Assembly: GCA_002308235.1 (NCBI GenBank)
Contig: DBVS01000088.1
Coordinates: 15,261 to 32,551 of the forward strand
Reading direction: 5' to 3'
Length of the DNA stretch: 17,291 bases
Source of the DNA: Lachnospiraceae bacterium UBA1258
GTDB taxonomy: Bacteria; Bacillota; Clostridia; Lachnospirales; Lachnospiraceae
Of the stretch, positions 1 to 6,987 are shown piece by piece (the first letter of the stretch is position 1; each line of letters opens with the position of its first letter). The notes beneath the pieces were generated by a model. The model was not told where the DNA came from and did not search any database. It saw only the letters and a list, made by a program, of their open reading frames with translations. A program made the translations under genes and the position numbers.

Positions 1-101
1 GTGACGTGCTCTTCTTCTTTTTTCTTAACGTCAGGTAAAAAGAAGCTTATTACAAAGAATAAGCCTCCTATCACCAACAAGACAATTTCAGTTAAACCCA
101 T
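1..101 (-). CDS. Small membrane-anchored protein, N-terminal fragment (3' end outside window)
   Basis: An open reading frame starts with ATG at 101-99 and runs off the left edge of the window, so only about 33 residues are visible. They read MGLTEIVLLVIGG followed by a hydrophobic stretch to about residue 23 (…LFFVISFFLP), then a charged run DVKKKEEH. This looks like a single N-terminal membrane anchor with a cytoplasmic charged region. An AAGGA ribosome binding site lies about 9 bases upstream, inside the end of the preceding gene, and only 4 bases separate that gene's stop from this start. The family cannot be named from this fragment. The position downstream of sigD resembles that of swrB in B. 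subtilis, which also encodes an N-terminally anchored protein, but that is a positional analogy only. A DUF6115-like protein is another possibility, from memory and unverified. Confidence 0.55.
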   Translation of the reverse strand, partial: MGLTEIVLLVIGGLFFVISFFLPDVKKKEEEHV

Positions 102-105
102 ATGC

Positions 106-423
106 TCAAATCCTTATGTCGAATGTAGATTCACGCTTTATCGTGACTTTGCCGTCTTCGTGCTCCGGCTGCTTTTCCCGGTGCTTTCCGCCGTCACCGT
201 GGTATTCGTTGTTACCCTTTTCCTTGGCATCGAATTTCTTGTTGTAATTCGAGACTTCGTCGGTAACATTAACGTAATTGGCCTTCTCTTCTTCTTCTTT
301 TCTGGCAGACTGCATGATATTGGCCTGATCCACCGCGCCCTTGTTATCTTCGTGCTGCTTGATAACGGCAAAATCCTGCGTTCTGGATATGGCTCCCGAT
401 AATTCCAAAGGTCCGATTCCCAT
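106..423 (-). CDS. Small hydrophilic protein of unknown function in the flagellar operon
   Basis: This 105-residue protein has no membrane segment, signal peptide or recognisable catalytic motif. The N-terminus, MGIGPLELSGAISRTQDF, is the least charged part. The rest is rich in Lys, Glu, Asp, Asn and His, including NKKFDAKEKG and a GDGGKHREK segment, which suggests a flexible or partly disordered protein. The ATG start at 423 follows an AGGGGG ribosome binding site with proper spacing and lies 11 bases after the fapA stop, so it is almost surely translated with the operon. I believe similar short proteins sit after fapA in other Lachnospiraceae flagellar loci, but this is memory and not checked. 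Its role is unknown; a small adaptor or regulator in flagellar assembly would fit the context. Overlapping open frames on both strands here are less plausible because they lack such a start site. Confidence 0.75.
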   Translation of the reverse strand: MGIGPLELSGAISRTQDFAVIKQHEDNKGAVDQANIMQSARKEEEEKANYVNVTDEVSNYNKKFDAKEKGNNEYHGDGGKHREKQPEHEDGKVTIKRESTFDIRI

Positions 424-434
424 ACGTTTCCCCC

Positions 435-2024
435 TTAATAGATGGCCGCCATTTTAACATCGCCCGCTTCCTTGATGAAACGGCAATACTTCATGCCGGA
501 TTTGACAACCATTGAAACATCTCCGATACAGATCTTGGTACCGGGATAAACTTCACCGGTAACGATCACCTGTCCCTGAGTTGCCGAATCACCGGTTACC
601 TGATATTTCTCCAGCTCGTTCGTGCAGTGTTCAAGTCTTTCGTTCTGTTCTTTGTTAAGCTTTGCAAGTCGCTGGATCTGCAAAAGCTGTTCGGTGCTCA
701 TCTTTATACCGCTTTGAAGCTTGACTCTTGCGCCTTCCAAAACAGGCTGAACCTGGGCGATGGATTTATTAAGATCCGCGATCTCCTTTTGAAGCCTCTG
801 GATCTCGTGCTTTACTGTGGTATCCATACCTACTTCCACCACGGTATCCGCACCCATGGAGGAGCCTAAGTTCTTAACTTCGATAACGGAGGTTGCGCAG
901 GTACGTCCCCCGGCGATAAAGCCCTTTTTACCCGTTACCTTTATTTCCGTTCCCGCTATGACTTCGCTGTGAAGGATGGATTCACTCTCCACATAGCCTC
1001 TGGCGGTAACTTTTGCATTTTCGATAAATTTACTGATCACATTGCCGTCAGCCTTAAGGACGCCTTTATGCATTCCGTTCATGCCGCGGGCGATGATGAT
1101 GTTTTCACCGGCCTCGATATAGGCCCCTTCAACGACACCTCTTACTTCGACCGAACCCTTTGCTTTGACCGAAAAGTTCTCACAGACATTGCCGGTAACG
1201 GTAACGCTGCCGTCATAATCGATGTTCCCCACGGAGTTATCGACGTTGGCAACTTCAAGCACGTTGGATACGAAAACCTTGCCGTCTGCGTAGGTAACGT
1301 GACCGTTTACTTCCGAACGGATCTCGGTCTTTTCTTCGTTGATTGAAATGTTATGGCCGTACTTAAGGGTAGCGGGCTTAACGTCTCTCGGGCGGATCTT
1401 CTCGCCCTTTACGTTCATTCCCGCCTCACCGAAGTCCGCGGGATGAAGCCTTGCCAGAAGGTCTCCCGCCTGACAATGATTTATGGTATTAAGGTGGAAG
1501 AAATCCACGCTTCCGTCTTCAAGCAATGTGGGCTTTACTCTGGGGTCCGTATTGAAAAAGTACTCGATCTCCGCATCATGGCCGTGAACCGGAGGTTTGC
1601 CCACCGCAGCCACAAAGTCGGTACAATAAGGACGCTTTTCAAGAAAGTCATCTATTTCACCCTGATCGAATCCGAAAATAATCCCGCGGGAGGAAAATTC
1701 CCGCATGAACTCGTCCTTTGTCATCTGACTTCCGCCCTCATACTCGGGTATCAGCCTGACAGTCGCTTTCATATTATCCGGTGAAACAAAAACGCGCGCA
1801 AACTCACCTTCGCTGAATTTGAATTCCGTGGATGTCGGAACAAAGACAGTCGATGAAAGTGAAGAAAGTGCGTCGACGATCAGTTTTGAATCAAAAAGAA
1901 TGTTCTTTATGGACAGATACTCAAAAAGTTCTTCTCTTTGAATCGCCTCTCCGCCATCTGTCGGCGGAACAAGTTTTACAGTGCACATGTTGTTTCTCGA
2001 AACTATTTGAAAATAGCCGTTCAT
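435..2024 (-). CDS. fapA: FapA family protein (DUF342), polymer-forming beta-helix with coiled coil
   Basis: The product is about 529 residues. The N-terminal third is a mixed alpha/beta region. The middle, roughly residues 160-390, is a regular run of short beta-strand repeats with Gly and Val at turns (such as VTVTGNVCEN, SVKAKGSVEVRGVVEGAYIEAG), typical of the right-handed beta-helix of DUF342 proteins. A predicted coiled coil of about 70 residues follows (HEIQRLQKEIADLNK onward), then a short beta C-terminal part. DUF342/FapA proteins are often annotated as flagellar assembly protein A and have been linked to polar localisation and flagellar regulation in Vibrio; the exact role in Firmicutes is not established. 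The frame extends five codons upstream to a TTG, but the GGGAGGA ribosome binding site lies inside that extension, six bases before the ATG at 2024, so the ATG is chosen. It follows sigD by 56 bases. Confidence 0.88.
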   Translation of the reverse strand: MNGYFQIVSRNNMCTVKLVPPTDGGEAIQREELFEYLSIKNILFDSKLIVDALSSLSSTVFVPTSTEFKFSEGEFARVFVSPDNMKATVRLIPEYEGGSQMTKDEFMREFSSRGIIFGFDQGEIDDFLEKRPYCTDFVAAVGKPPVHGHDAEIEYFFNTDPRVKPTLLEDGSVDFFHLNTINHCQAGDLLARLHPADFGEAGMNVKGEKIRPRDVKPATLKYGHNISINEEKTEIRSEVNGHVTYADGKVFVSNVLEVANVDNSVGNIDYDGSVTVTGNVCENFSVKAKGSVEVRGVVEGAYIEAGENIIIARGMNGMHKGVLKADGNVISKFIENAKVTARGYVESESILHSEVIAGTEIKVTGKKGFIAGGRTCATSVIEVKNLGSSMGADTVVEVGMDTTVKHEIQRLQKEIADLNKSIAQVQPVLEGARVKLQSGIKMSTEQLLQIQRLAKLNKEQNERLEHCTNELEKYQVTGDSATQGQVIVTGEVYPGTKICIGDVSMVVKSGMKYCRFIKEAGDVKMAAIY

Positions 2025-2030
2025 ATGCGC

Positions 2031-2037
2031 TCCTCCC
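2031..2037 (-). promoter_or_regulatory. Ribosome binding site that sets the fapA start
   Basis: The minus strand reads GGGAGGA, with a six-base spacer (GCGCAT) before the ATG at 2024-2022. Because this site lies downstream of the in-frame TTG at 2039, it rules out the longer start. Confidence 0.8.
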
Positions 2038-2080
2038 AACCCCTGTATAATTTTCTTGCCGTACCTCAGCGGCTCTGTGC

Positions 2081-2854
2081 TTATTTTCCTTCGTTGATAA
2101 GGATTCCCATGTATTTTCCGAGTTTCTCTCTCATCTTCTGGATCGCCTTTGTGTGGATCTGAGAAACTCTGGATTCCGATACTTCCAACGCGTAGCTTAT
2201 TTCCTTTAAAGTCAGCTCCTCATAGTAATATAATAAAACTACTTTTCGTTCTTTGTCAGTCAAAAGTTCAAGAGATTCCTTGAGTTTTTCCTTTAATTCG
2301 GCCTTTTCGACAACTTCTTCGGGACCCTCGAAGTGCGAAGCAAGGTTCTTTTCATTGGGTACCTCGCTGCCCTGCTCCATAAACTCATTGAGGGAAACAA
2401 CGTTGGTAACCTTCATCTGTGATTGCCACTCGCAAAGCTCATCGCCCGAAATTCCGAGCTTTCCGGCAAGTTCGTCATCCGTAGCCTGTCTACCGTGCTC
2501 GGACTCGAATTCCCGCATTGCGGTGTCCAATTGTCTTTGTTTTTGTCTTACGGTTCTCGGGATCCAGTCCATTTTACGGATCTGATCGAGAATCGAACCC
2601 CTGATCCTCAAGCTTGCGTAAGTCTCGAATTTAACGTCTTTACCGAAGTCGAATTTGTCGATTGAATCGATGAGACCGAAAATACCGTAACTTACCAGGT
2701 CGTCATATTCGACATTATACCCCAAATACATGCTTAAACGCCCCGCTACGAGTTTCACTAACGGAGCATATTCCAAAATAAGCTGTTCCCTTATTTCCGG
2801 GGATTTCTTAGCCGAGTATTCTTCCCAAAGCTTTTTCCTGCCCTGTTCATCCAT
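2081..2854 (-). CDS. sigD: RNA polymerase sigma factor for flagellar genes (SigD/FliA, sigma-28 type)
   Basis: The product, 257 residues, is a sigma-70 family group 3 factor. Region 2 is seen at about residues 25-95: LILEYAPLVKLVAGRL, then DDLVSYGIFGLIDSIDKFD, then FETYASLRIRGSILDQIR, followed by the DWIPRTVR segment typical of FliA/SigD. Region 3 is GRQATDDELAGKLGIS. Region 4 near the C-terminus has LTDKERKVVLLYYYEELT and the helix-turn-helix LKEISYALEVSESRVSQIH. It directs RNA polymerase to late flagellar, motility and chemotaxis promoters. In B. subtilis, sigD lies near the 3' end of the fla/che operon right after cheD; here one small membrane-protein gene comes between them. The start follows an AAGGAAGG ribosome binding site with a nine-base spacer. 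No anti-sigma factor FlgM gene is in this window. Length is normal for the family. Confidence 0.96.
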   Translation of the reverse strand: MDEQGRKKLWEEYSAKKSPEIREQLILEYAPLVKLVAGRLSMYLGYNVEYDDLVSYGIFGLIDSIDKFDFGKDVKFETYASLRIRGSILDQIRKMDWIPRTVRQKQRQLDTAMREFESEHGRQATDDELAGKLGISGDELCEWQSQMKVTNVVSLNEFMEQGSEVPNEKNLASHFEGPEEVVEKAELKEKLKESLELLTDKERKVVLLYYYEELTLKEISYALEVSESRVSQIHTKAIQKMREKLGKYMGILINEGK

Positions 2855-2872
2855 GCAAGAATACCTTCCTTA

Positions 2873-2886
2873 AATAAGATCTTATT
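2873..2886. repeat. Perfect 14-bp palindrome just upstream of sigD
   Basis: The sequence AATAAGATCTTATT is its own reverse complement. It lies in the 36-base gap between the small membrane-protein gene and sigD, immediately upstream of the sigD ribosome binding site (2864-2871). It could be an operator-like dyad or a weak RNA hairpin, or chance in AT-rich spacer DNA. No promoter motif is clear next to it. Confidence 0.4.
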
Positions 2887-2890
2887 CCTC

Positions 2891-3178
2891 TCAGAATTTA
2901 TTATCCGAATCCTCCGTTTCGAAGTCCTCAGGTTCGTCCTCTTCATCGGTCTCCCGCTTTTCTATGACTTCACCTTCGTCCGATACACGCTCGCTGTTGC
3001 GTTTTTCAAAGGAATCAAGGACCATCTTTATGGCCGATCCTATAATGTAAAAAATCACCAGTACCGCAAGCAAAGCAATAAGCATTACTTCAAGCCCGTA
3101 ATCCTTGAAGTACACCGTGAGGGCGGTTATCGCCGCCGCGGAAAGCATCAGGATTGCCGGGAGTTTTTGTCTCTTCAT
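2891..3178 (-). CDS. Small two-helix membrane protein with acidic tail, between cheD and sigD
   Basis: The product is 95 residues. After a short basic N-terminus (MKRQK) come two hydrophobic stretches, about residues 6-24 (LPAILMLSAAAITALTVYF) and 28-50 (GLEVMLIALLAVLVIFYII), joined by the short loop KDYG. The basic N-terminus and positive-inside rule suggest both ends face the cytoplasm. The last 30 or so residues are strongly acidic (EEDEPEDFETEDSD). No enzymatic motif is seen and I do not recognise the family. It begins five bases after the cheD stop and ends 36 bases before sigD, so it belongs to the operon. B. subtilis has no gene at this position. A role in motility is inferred only from context. 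Confidence 0.78.
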   Translation of the reverse strand: MKRQKLPAILMLSAAAITALTVYFKDYGLEVMLIALLAVLVIFYIIGSAIKMVLDSFEKRNSERVSDEGEVIEKRETDEEDEPEDFETEDSDNKF

Positions 3179-3183
3179 ACCCG

Positions 3184-3669
3184 TTAAATAACCTTCTCTT
3201 CTCTTCCCACAGAGCGGATCACATAATCTCCGTTCTCGGGATAAAATATTACCGTTCTACCGTAACTGTCGCCTGTATCCTGGGCAAGAATCGGTATCTT
3301 CAATTCTTTCAGTTTGGCGATGCTGGCTTCCACGTTTCTTTGTCCGACTCTGACAAGGTCGTTCTTGTTCTGGAAAGCAAACATCTGGGCACCCCCCGCG
3401 ATCTTGGCAACCATACGGCTTCTCTTGGCGCCGGCCTCTTCCATAAGACGAACCAGCTCCGCAATGCCCGTATCCGCAAACTTATAGATATTTACGTTGT
3501 TTCTGATAGCGGTCGAATCGGGAAGCATAACATGTGCAAGTCCTCCGATCTTGGTCTGAGGATCTCTTATTGCAACGCCGACGCATGAACCCAGTCCCAG
3601 AGTGGTAACGCTGTCGGGACTCTTACATAATTTAAGATCGGCCATTCCAACCTTTATCAATTCGCTCAT
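3184..3669 (-). CDS. cheD: Chemotaxis protein CheD, receptor glutamine deamidase
   Basis: CheD deamidates specific glutamines on methyl-accepting chemotaxis receptors and binds CheC, raising its CheY-P phosphatase activity. The 161-residue product has the family's catalytic features: LGLGSCVGVAI with Cys29, GGLAHVMLP with His46, and Thr23, which correspond to the Cys-His-Thr triad known from Thermotoga CheD. AKIAGGAQMF and VGQRNVEA are further conserved blocks. The frame could begin two codons earlier at a GTG (3675), but the GTGGAG ribosome binding site fits the ATG at 3669 with a five-base spacer, so MSELIKVGMADLK is taken as the N-terminus. It follows cheC after a 62-base gap that holds a hairpin. 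The CheC-CheD pair indicates a B. subtilis-type adaptation system. Confidence 0.96.
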   Translation of the reverse strand: MSELIKVGMADLKLCKSPDSVTTLGLGSCVGVAIRDPQTKIGGLAHVMLPDSTAIRNNVNIYKFADTGIAELVRLMEEAGAKRSRMVAKIAGGAQMFAFQNKNDLVRVGQRNVEASIAKLKELKIPILAQDTGDSYGRTVIFYPENGDYVIRSVGREEKVI

Positions 3670-3702
3670 AAGCACTCCACAAAGTTAAGAAATAAAATAT
3701 CC

Positions 3703-3723
3703 TGCCTGCCTAAAAGACAGGCA
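3703..3723 (-). terminator. RNA hairpin in the cheC-cheD gap, possible weak terminator or attenuator
   Basis: On the transcribed strand the RNA can pair UGCCUGUCU with AGGCAGGCA around a UUU loop: a nine-base-pair stem with one G-U wobble. The downstream bases are GGAUAUUUUAUUUCUU, U-rich but interrupted, so full termination is doubtful. It starts about eight bases after the cheC stop. It could reduce read-through into cheD and sigD, or act as an mRNA processing or stability element. Seen by eye; folding energy was not computed. Confidence 0.4.
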
Positions 3724-3731
3724 AGTATAAA

Positions 3732-4346
3732 CTATCTGAGTCCAAGTGCCGTCAGGATCTTGGCGTAGGATTCCAGATCGGGAACAAGAATGAAGAAACC
3801 GTCCAGCTCATAATCGTCAGTAAACTGAGTCTGAATGAGCAAAATCTTGTCTCCGAGAGTACCGAACTCAATAGCCGGTACACTTAAAATGGCCCCCGCC
3901 ATATCGATGGTCAAAGCAGGTATGGACGGATAGATCTTTAAATTTGTGATCGTGGAAAGCGAATTGAGATAAGCTCCCGTGATAATATTACCGATTTCTT
4001 TAAGTGCGGAGGTCTCCATTTCGCCAAATTCCTCGCCCTGAAGTTCCATGCCCATAAGCTTAGAAACCAAATGTCTGGCTGCGTCTTTGGCAAGAAGAAA
4101 CATAATGCTTCCGGTAATATCACCTTCTACACAAAGGTAGATACCGGCCATTATTTTTTCTTCACCTCCCATAAGTTCCCCAAGTTCCTGAAATTCAAGA
4201 AGCTTAACCTGCGGAACCTTCATGTCGACCTTACACTGAAGCATCTGAGCAAGTGCGGTCGTAGCATTTCCGGCTCCGATATTGCCAAGTTCCTTGAGTA
4301 CGTCAAAATACTGCTCCGTGACGTTCTCGAGATTCAAATCATCCAT
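3732..4346 (-). CDS. cheC: Chemotaxis protein CheC, CheY-P phosphatase
   Basis: CheC removes phosphate from CheY-P and binds CheD. The 204-residue product has the two pseudo-symmetric CheC/CheX/FliY signature helices, each with the Glu and Asn needed for activity: LKELGNIGAGNATTAL with Glu19 and Asn22, and SALKEIGNIITGAYLNSL with Glu117 and Asn120. Both sites therefore look intact. The length matches B. subtilis CheC, which lacks the FliN-like tail of FliY. The ATG at 4346 follows a GGGGTGA ribosome binding site and lies 21 bases after the cheW stop. The next gene is cheD, as expected for this interacting pair. Confidence 0.95.
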   Translation of the reverse strand: MDDLNLENVTEQYFDVLKELGNIGAGNATTALAQMLQCKVDMKVPQVKLLEFQELGELMGGEEKIMAGIYLCVEGDITGSIMFLLAKDAARHLVSKLMGMELQGEEFGEMETSALKEIGNIITGAYLNSLSTITNLKIYPSIPALTIDMAGAILSVPAIEFGTLGDKILLIQTQFTDDYELDGFFILVPDLESYAKILTALGLR

Positions 4347-4367
4347 AAGTTCACCCCGTGATTAAGC

Positions 4368-4835
4368 TTATTCTTTTTCAGTTGCAACAGCGCTGAGATC
4401 GAGGATGGAAACAAGTCCGCCACCGTTGGTCTTTCCGACGCTCTGTACGAAATTAACCTTGTCGTTGGTGGTATCGTTTGTAACCTTCTCAATCTGAGTG
4501 TTATCAAGGGTTATAACCTCTTTAACCTCGTCAACGATAACTCCGACCGTCCCATGCTGTTCAAGTTTCAGAATGATGATCCTCGTAGCCTTGGTATATT
4601 CGTCGGGCTCAAGTCCCATCTTGAGCCTTAAACTCATAACGGGAACGACGATACCTCTTAAATTGATAACGCCCTTAATGTAGGATGCGGATTTCGGAAC
4701 TCGCGTGATAGCCTGCATACGTACGATGTTGTCGACGAATGCGATGTTGATTCCGTACTGCTCTTCACCTACCTGAATTACTATAAACTGCGCGCTTTCG
4801 GTTTCGACAGCGCCTTCAACTCTTAATTCACCCAT
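4368..4835 (-). CDS. cheW: Chemotaxis coupling protein CheW
   Basis: CheW links chemoreceptors to the CheA kinase in the membrane arrays. The 155-residue product is a single CheW/SH3-like domain: FIVIQVGEEQYGINIAFVDNI at the N-terminal side, the conserved YIKGVINLRGIVVPVMSL motif near the middle, then TVGVIVDEVKEVI and the C-terminal GLVSILDLSAV. These are the blocks expected of the family and the length is typical. The start has a strong GGGAGG ribosome binding site and lies 18 bases after the cheA stop. Its place between cheA and cheC matches the B. subtilis operon. Confidence 0.97.
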   Translation of the reverse strand: MGELRVEGAVETESAQFIVIQVGEEQYGINIAFVDNIVRMQAITRVPKSASYIKGVINLRGIVVPVMSLRLKMGLEPDEYTKATRIIILKLEQHGTVGVIVDEVKEVITLDNTQIEKVTNDTTNDKVNFVQSVGKTNGGGLVSILDLSAVATEKE

Positions 4836-4853
4836 CGTTTTTCCTCCCTCTCA

Positions 4854-6986
4854 TTATACCAATGCGTTGGCATCGATTATCAATGCAACTTCACCGTCGC
4901 CGAGAATAGTGGCGCCGCTGATGAATTTAGCCTTGTTTACGTATTTGCCAAGGGACTTGATAACGATTTCCTGCTGTCCGATAAGTTCATCGACTACAAG
5001 ACCTGCAACTTTGTCGCCCTTCTTAACTATAACAACCATCAGGTCGGCATCGGGTGACTTCTTGGATTCAACTTCGAGAACCTCGTTCAAGCGGATGATC
5101 GGAATAACGCTTCCGCGAAGCTGAATAACTTCCTTTGCCTCAACAAGCTTGATGTCTGCGGCGGGAATATCTTCGATGGTCTGGATGGAGCTTAAGGAGA
5201 TTGCATATTTCTCGTCGCCCACGATAACCATGAGGGCCTGAATGATCGCAAGGGTAAGAGGAAGTCTGATGGTCCAGGTACTTCCCACACCCAGTTTACT
5301 CTTAACTTCAACTTCACCGCTCAGAGCCTCGATCTTAGACTTAACGACGTCAAGACCAACGCCTCGACCGGAAATCTCGGAAACCTGTTCCTTCGTGGAG
5401 AAGCTGGGAAGGAAAAGAAGGTCGATGATTTCTTTGTCGGACATGTTCTCTGCCTGCTCAGGAGTGATGGTTCCGCGCTGGATTGCTTTGTCACGAACCT
5501 TTGCAACATCGATACCGTTACCGTCATCTCTTACTTCGATGACAACGTTGTTACCGTCCTGATATGCATCAAGGAAGATATTTCCGACTTCACTCTTGCC
5601 GCGTTCCTTACGGACTTCAGCGGATTCAAGACCATGGTCGGCGGAGTTACGCAATAAGTGCATCAAAGGATCGCCGATCTCATCCACCACGGTACGGTCA
5701 AGTTCTGTCTCTTCACCGGTCATGTGAAGTTCCATCTTCTTACCGAGGTTCTTCTGCATGTCGCGGATCATACGAGGGAATTTACTTACAACGCTCTCAA
5801 TGGGAACCATTCGAACCTTCATAACGGATTCGTGAAGATTCGTGGTAACGCTTTCGAGGTATTCGATCTGTTCGTTAAAGCTTCCGTTTCTGGTGGCATC
5901 ATCGGAACTTGCCGTGGAAACGAGAGTATTCTTTGCGATAATAAGCTCGCTGACAAGGTTCATGAGAACGTCGAGTTTTTCGATATCGACACGAACCGTA
6001 CGATTGACAACAGGCTTTGCTGCGGGCTTCTTCTCGCCGGGCTTTGCTGCGGGAGCGGGAGCCGTGGTGGGAGCTGCCTTTGCGGCTTCGGAAGCTGCTG
6101 CAGCCGCTTCCTTCTTTTCTTCCGGTGCAGTTTCTTCGCCGTCCGAATCTCCGTCTGCGGATGCGCCGTTAAAGTCTGCATCCGTAAGTAAGGAGCCGTA
6201 TGCTCCTTCGATCTCGGAAACCGTCTTGATGGCTTCGATAACCTTCTCAAGAGGATCGCCGGAAACGACTATAACAGAGAAATCGTTCTCAAATTTTTCA
6301 TCTTCGATATCCTGGGTCGAAGGCTTGGAAAGGATCACTTCACCGTGTTCCTCAAGGGCTTTGAATACCAGAAAAGCTCTTGCGGCCTTAAGGATACAGG
6401 ATTCCTGAACATAAACCGTAATGCCGTAGAAGAACATTCCGTCGGCCTTTGCTTTTTCGTAAAGGTTCTTCTCGGTATCGGTAAGTTTGATCTCATGCCA
6501 TTTTTCTTTGGAATCGCCGGATGAAGCGGGTTTTGCTGCGGGAGCCTCTTCCTTGGCGGGAGCTTCTTCCTTTGCCTTGGGAGCTTCGCCTGCGCTTGCA
6601 CCCTTGGAATTCAATATATCGTTAAGGGCCTTGATCAGGTGCTCGTTGTCGTTCGTACCTTCATCGGAGCTTTCCTGGATCGATGCCAGGTAACCTTCCA
6701 AAGCGTCAAGGCACTGGAACAGAATATCGATCATTCCGGGCTGAACCTTTATGTTGCCGTTACGAACCTCGGAGAAGACATTCTCCATATCGTGCGTCAG
6801 ATTCTGCATGCGCTTATAGCCCATGGTACCTGCCATACCCTTAAGGGAGTGGGCAGCACGGAAGATCTCGTTAACGGTATCCATGTTTTCGGAGTCCTGT
6901 TCGAGTTCGAGAATCTGAGTGTTAAGGTTTTGAAGGTGTTCCTTCGTTTCGTCGATGAAAATCTCAAGATACTGGCTTACATCCAT
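4854..6986 (-). CDS. cheA: Chemotaxis sensor histidine kinase CheA
   Basis: CheA autophosphorylates in response to receptor signals and passes phosphate to CheY and CheB. The 710-residue product shows all five domains. P1 (HPt) carries the phosphorylated His46 in FRAAHSLKGMAGTMG. P2, about residues 165-270, is the CheY/CheB docking domain. P3 dimerisation starts near residue 335 (TVRVDIEKLDVLMNLVSEL). P4 kinase has the N box LLRNSADHGLES, the G1 box VRDDGNGID and the G2 box SGRGVGLDVV. P5 is CheW-like (ALMVIVGDEKYAISL). The two linkers flanking P2 are rich in Ala, Pro, Lys and Glu and include a tandem duplication. It starts one base after the cheB stop, implying translational coupling. No key residue is missing. 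Confidence 0.98.
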   Translation of the reverse strand: MDVSQYLEIFIDETKEHLQNLNTQILELEQDSENMDTVNEIFRAAHSLKGMAGTMGYKRMQNLTHDMENVFSEVRNGNIKVQPGMIDILFQCLDALEGYLASIQESSDEGTNDNEHLIKALNDILNSKGASAGEAPKAKEEAPAKEEAPAAKPASSGDSKEKWHEIKLTDTEKNLYEKAKADGMFFYGITVYVQESCILKAARAFLVFKALEEHGEVILSKPSTQDIEDEKFENDFSVIVVSGDPLEKVIEAIKTVSEIEGAYGSLLTDADFNGASADGDSDGEETAPEEKKEAAAAASEAAKAAPTTAPAPAAKPGEKKPAAKPVVNRTVRVDIEKLDVLMNLVSELIIAKNTLVSTASSDDATRNGSFNEQIEYLESVTTNLHESVMKVRMVPIESVVSKFPRMIRDMQKNLGKKMELHMTGEETELDRTVVDEIGDPLMHLLRNSADHGLESAEVRKERGKSEVGNIFLDAYQDGNNVVIEVRDDGNGIDVAKVRDKAIQRGTITPEQAENMSDKEIIDLLFLPSFSTKEQVSEISGRGVGLDVVKSKIEALSGEVEVKSKLGVGSTWTIRLPLTLAIIQALMVIVGDEKYAISLSSIQTIEDIPAADIKLVEAKEVIQLRGSVIPIIRLNEVLEVESKKSPDADLMVVIVKKGDKVAGLVVDELIGQQEIVIKSLGKYVNKAKFISGATILGDGEVALIIDANALV
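6538..6573. repeat. Two tandem 18-bp copies in the cheA P1-P2 linker
   Basis: Two adjacent 18-base units (6538-6555 and 6556-6573) differ at only two positions, and each encodes KEEAPA on the minus strand. This is a local duplication in the flexible Ala/Pro/Glu linker of CheA. Linker length varies freely in this family, so little functional effect is expected. Confidence 0.7.
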
Positions 6987-6987
6987 C

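Noticed and set aside
1..402. Plus-strand open frame of 133 codons at the left edge
   Set aside because: It is opposite two minus-strand genes that have ribosome binding sites and operon spacing, and its phenylalanine/valine-rich translation is the antisense of Lys/Glu-rich coding sequence.
2025..2080. Possible terminator or promoter in the sigD-fapA gap
   Set aside because: Only a four-base-pair stem (GCCG/CGGC) with a large loop and no run of U residues is seen, and no paired -35 and -10 elements are evident.
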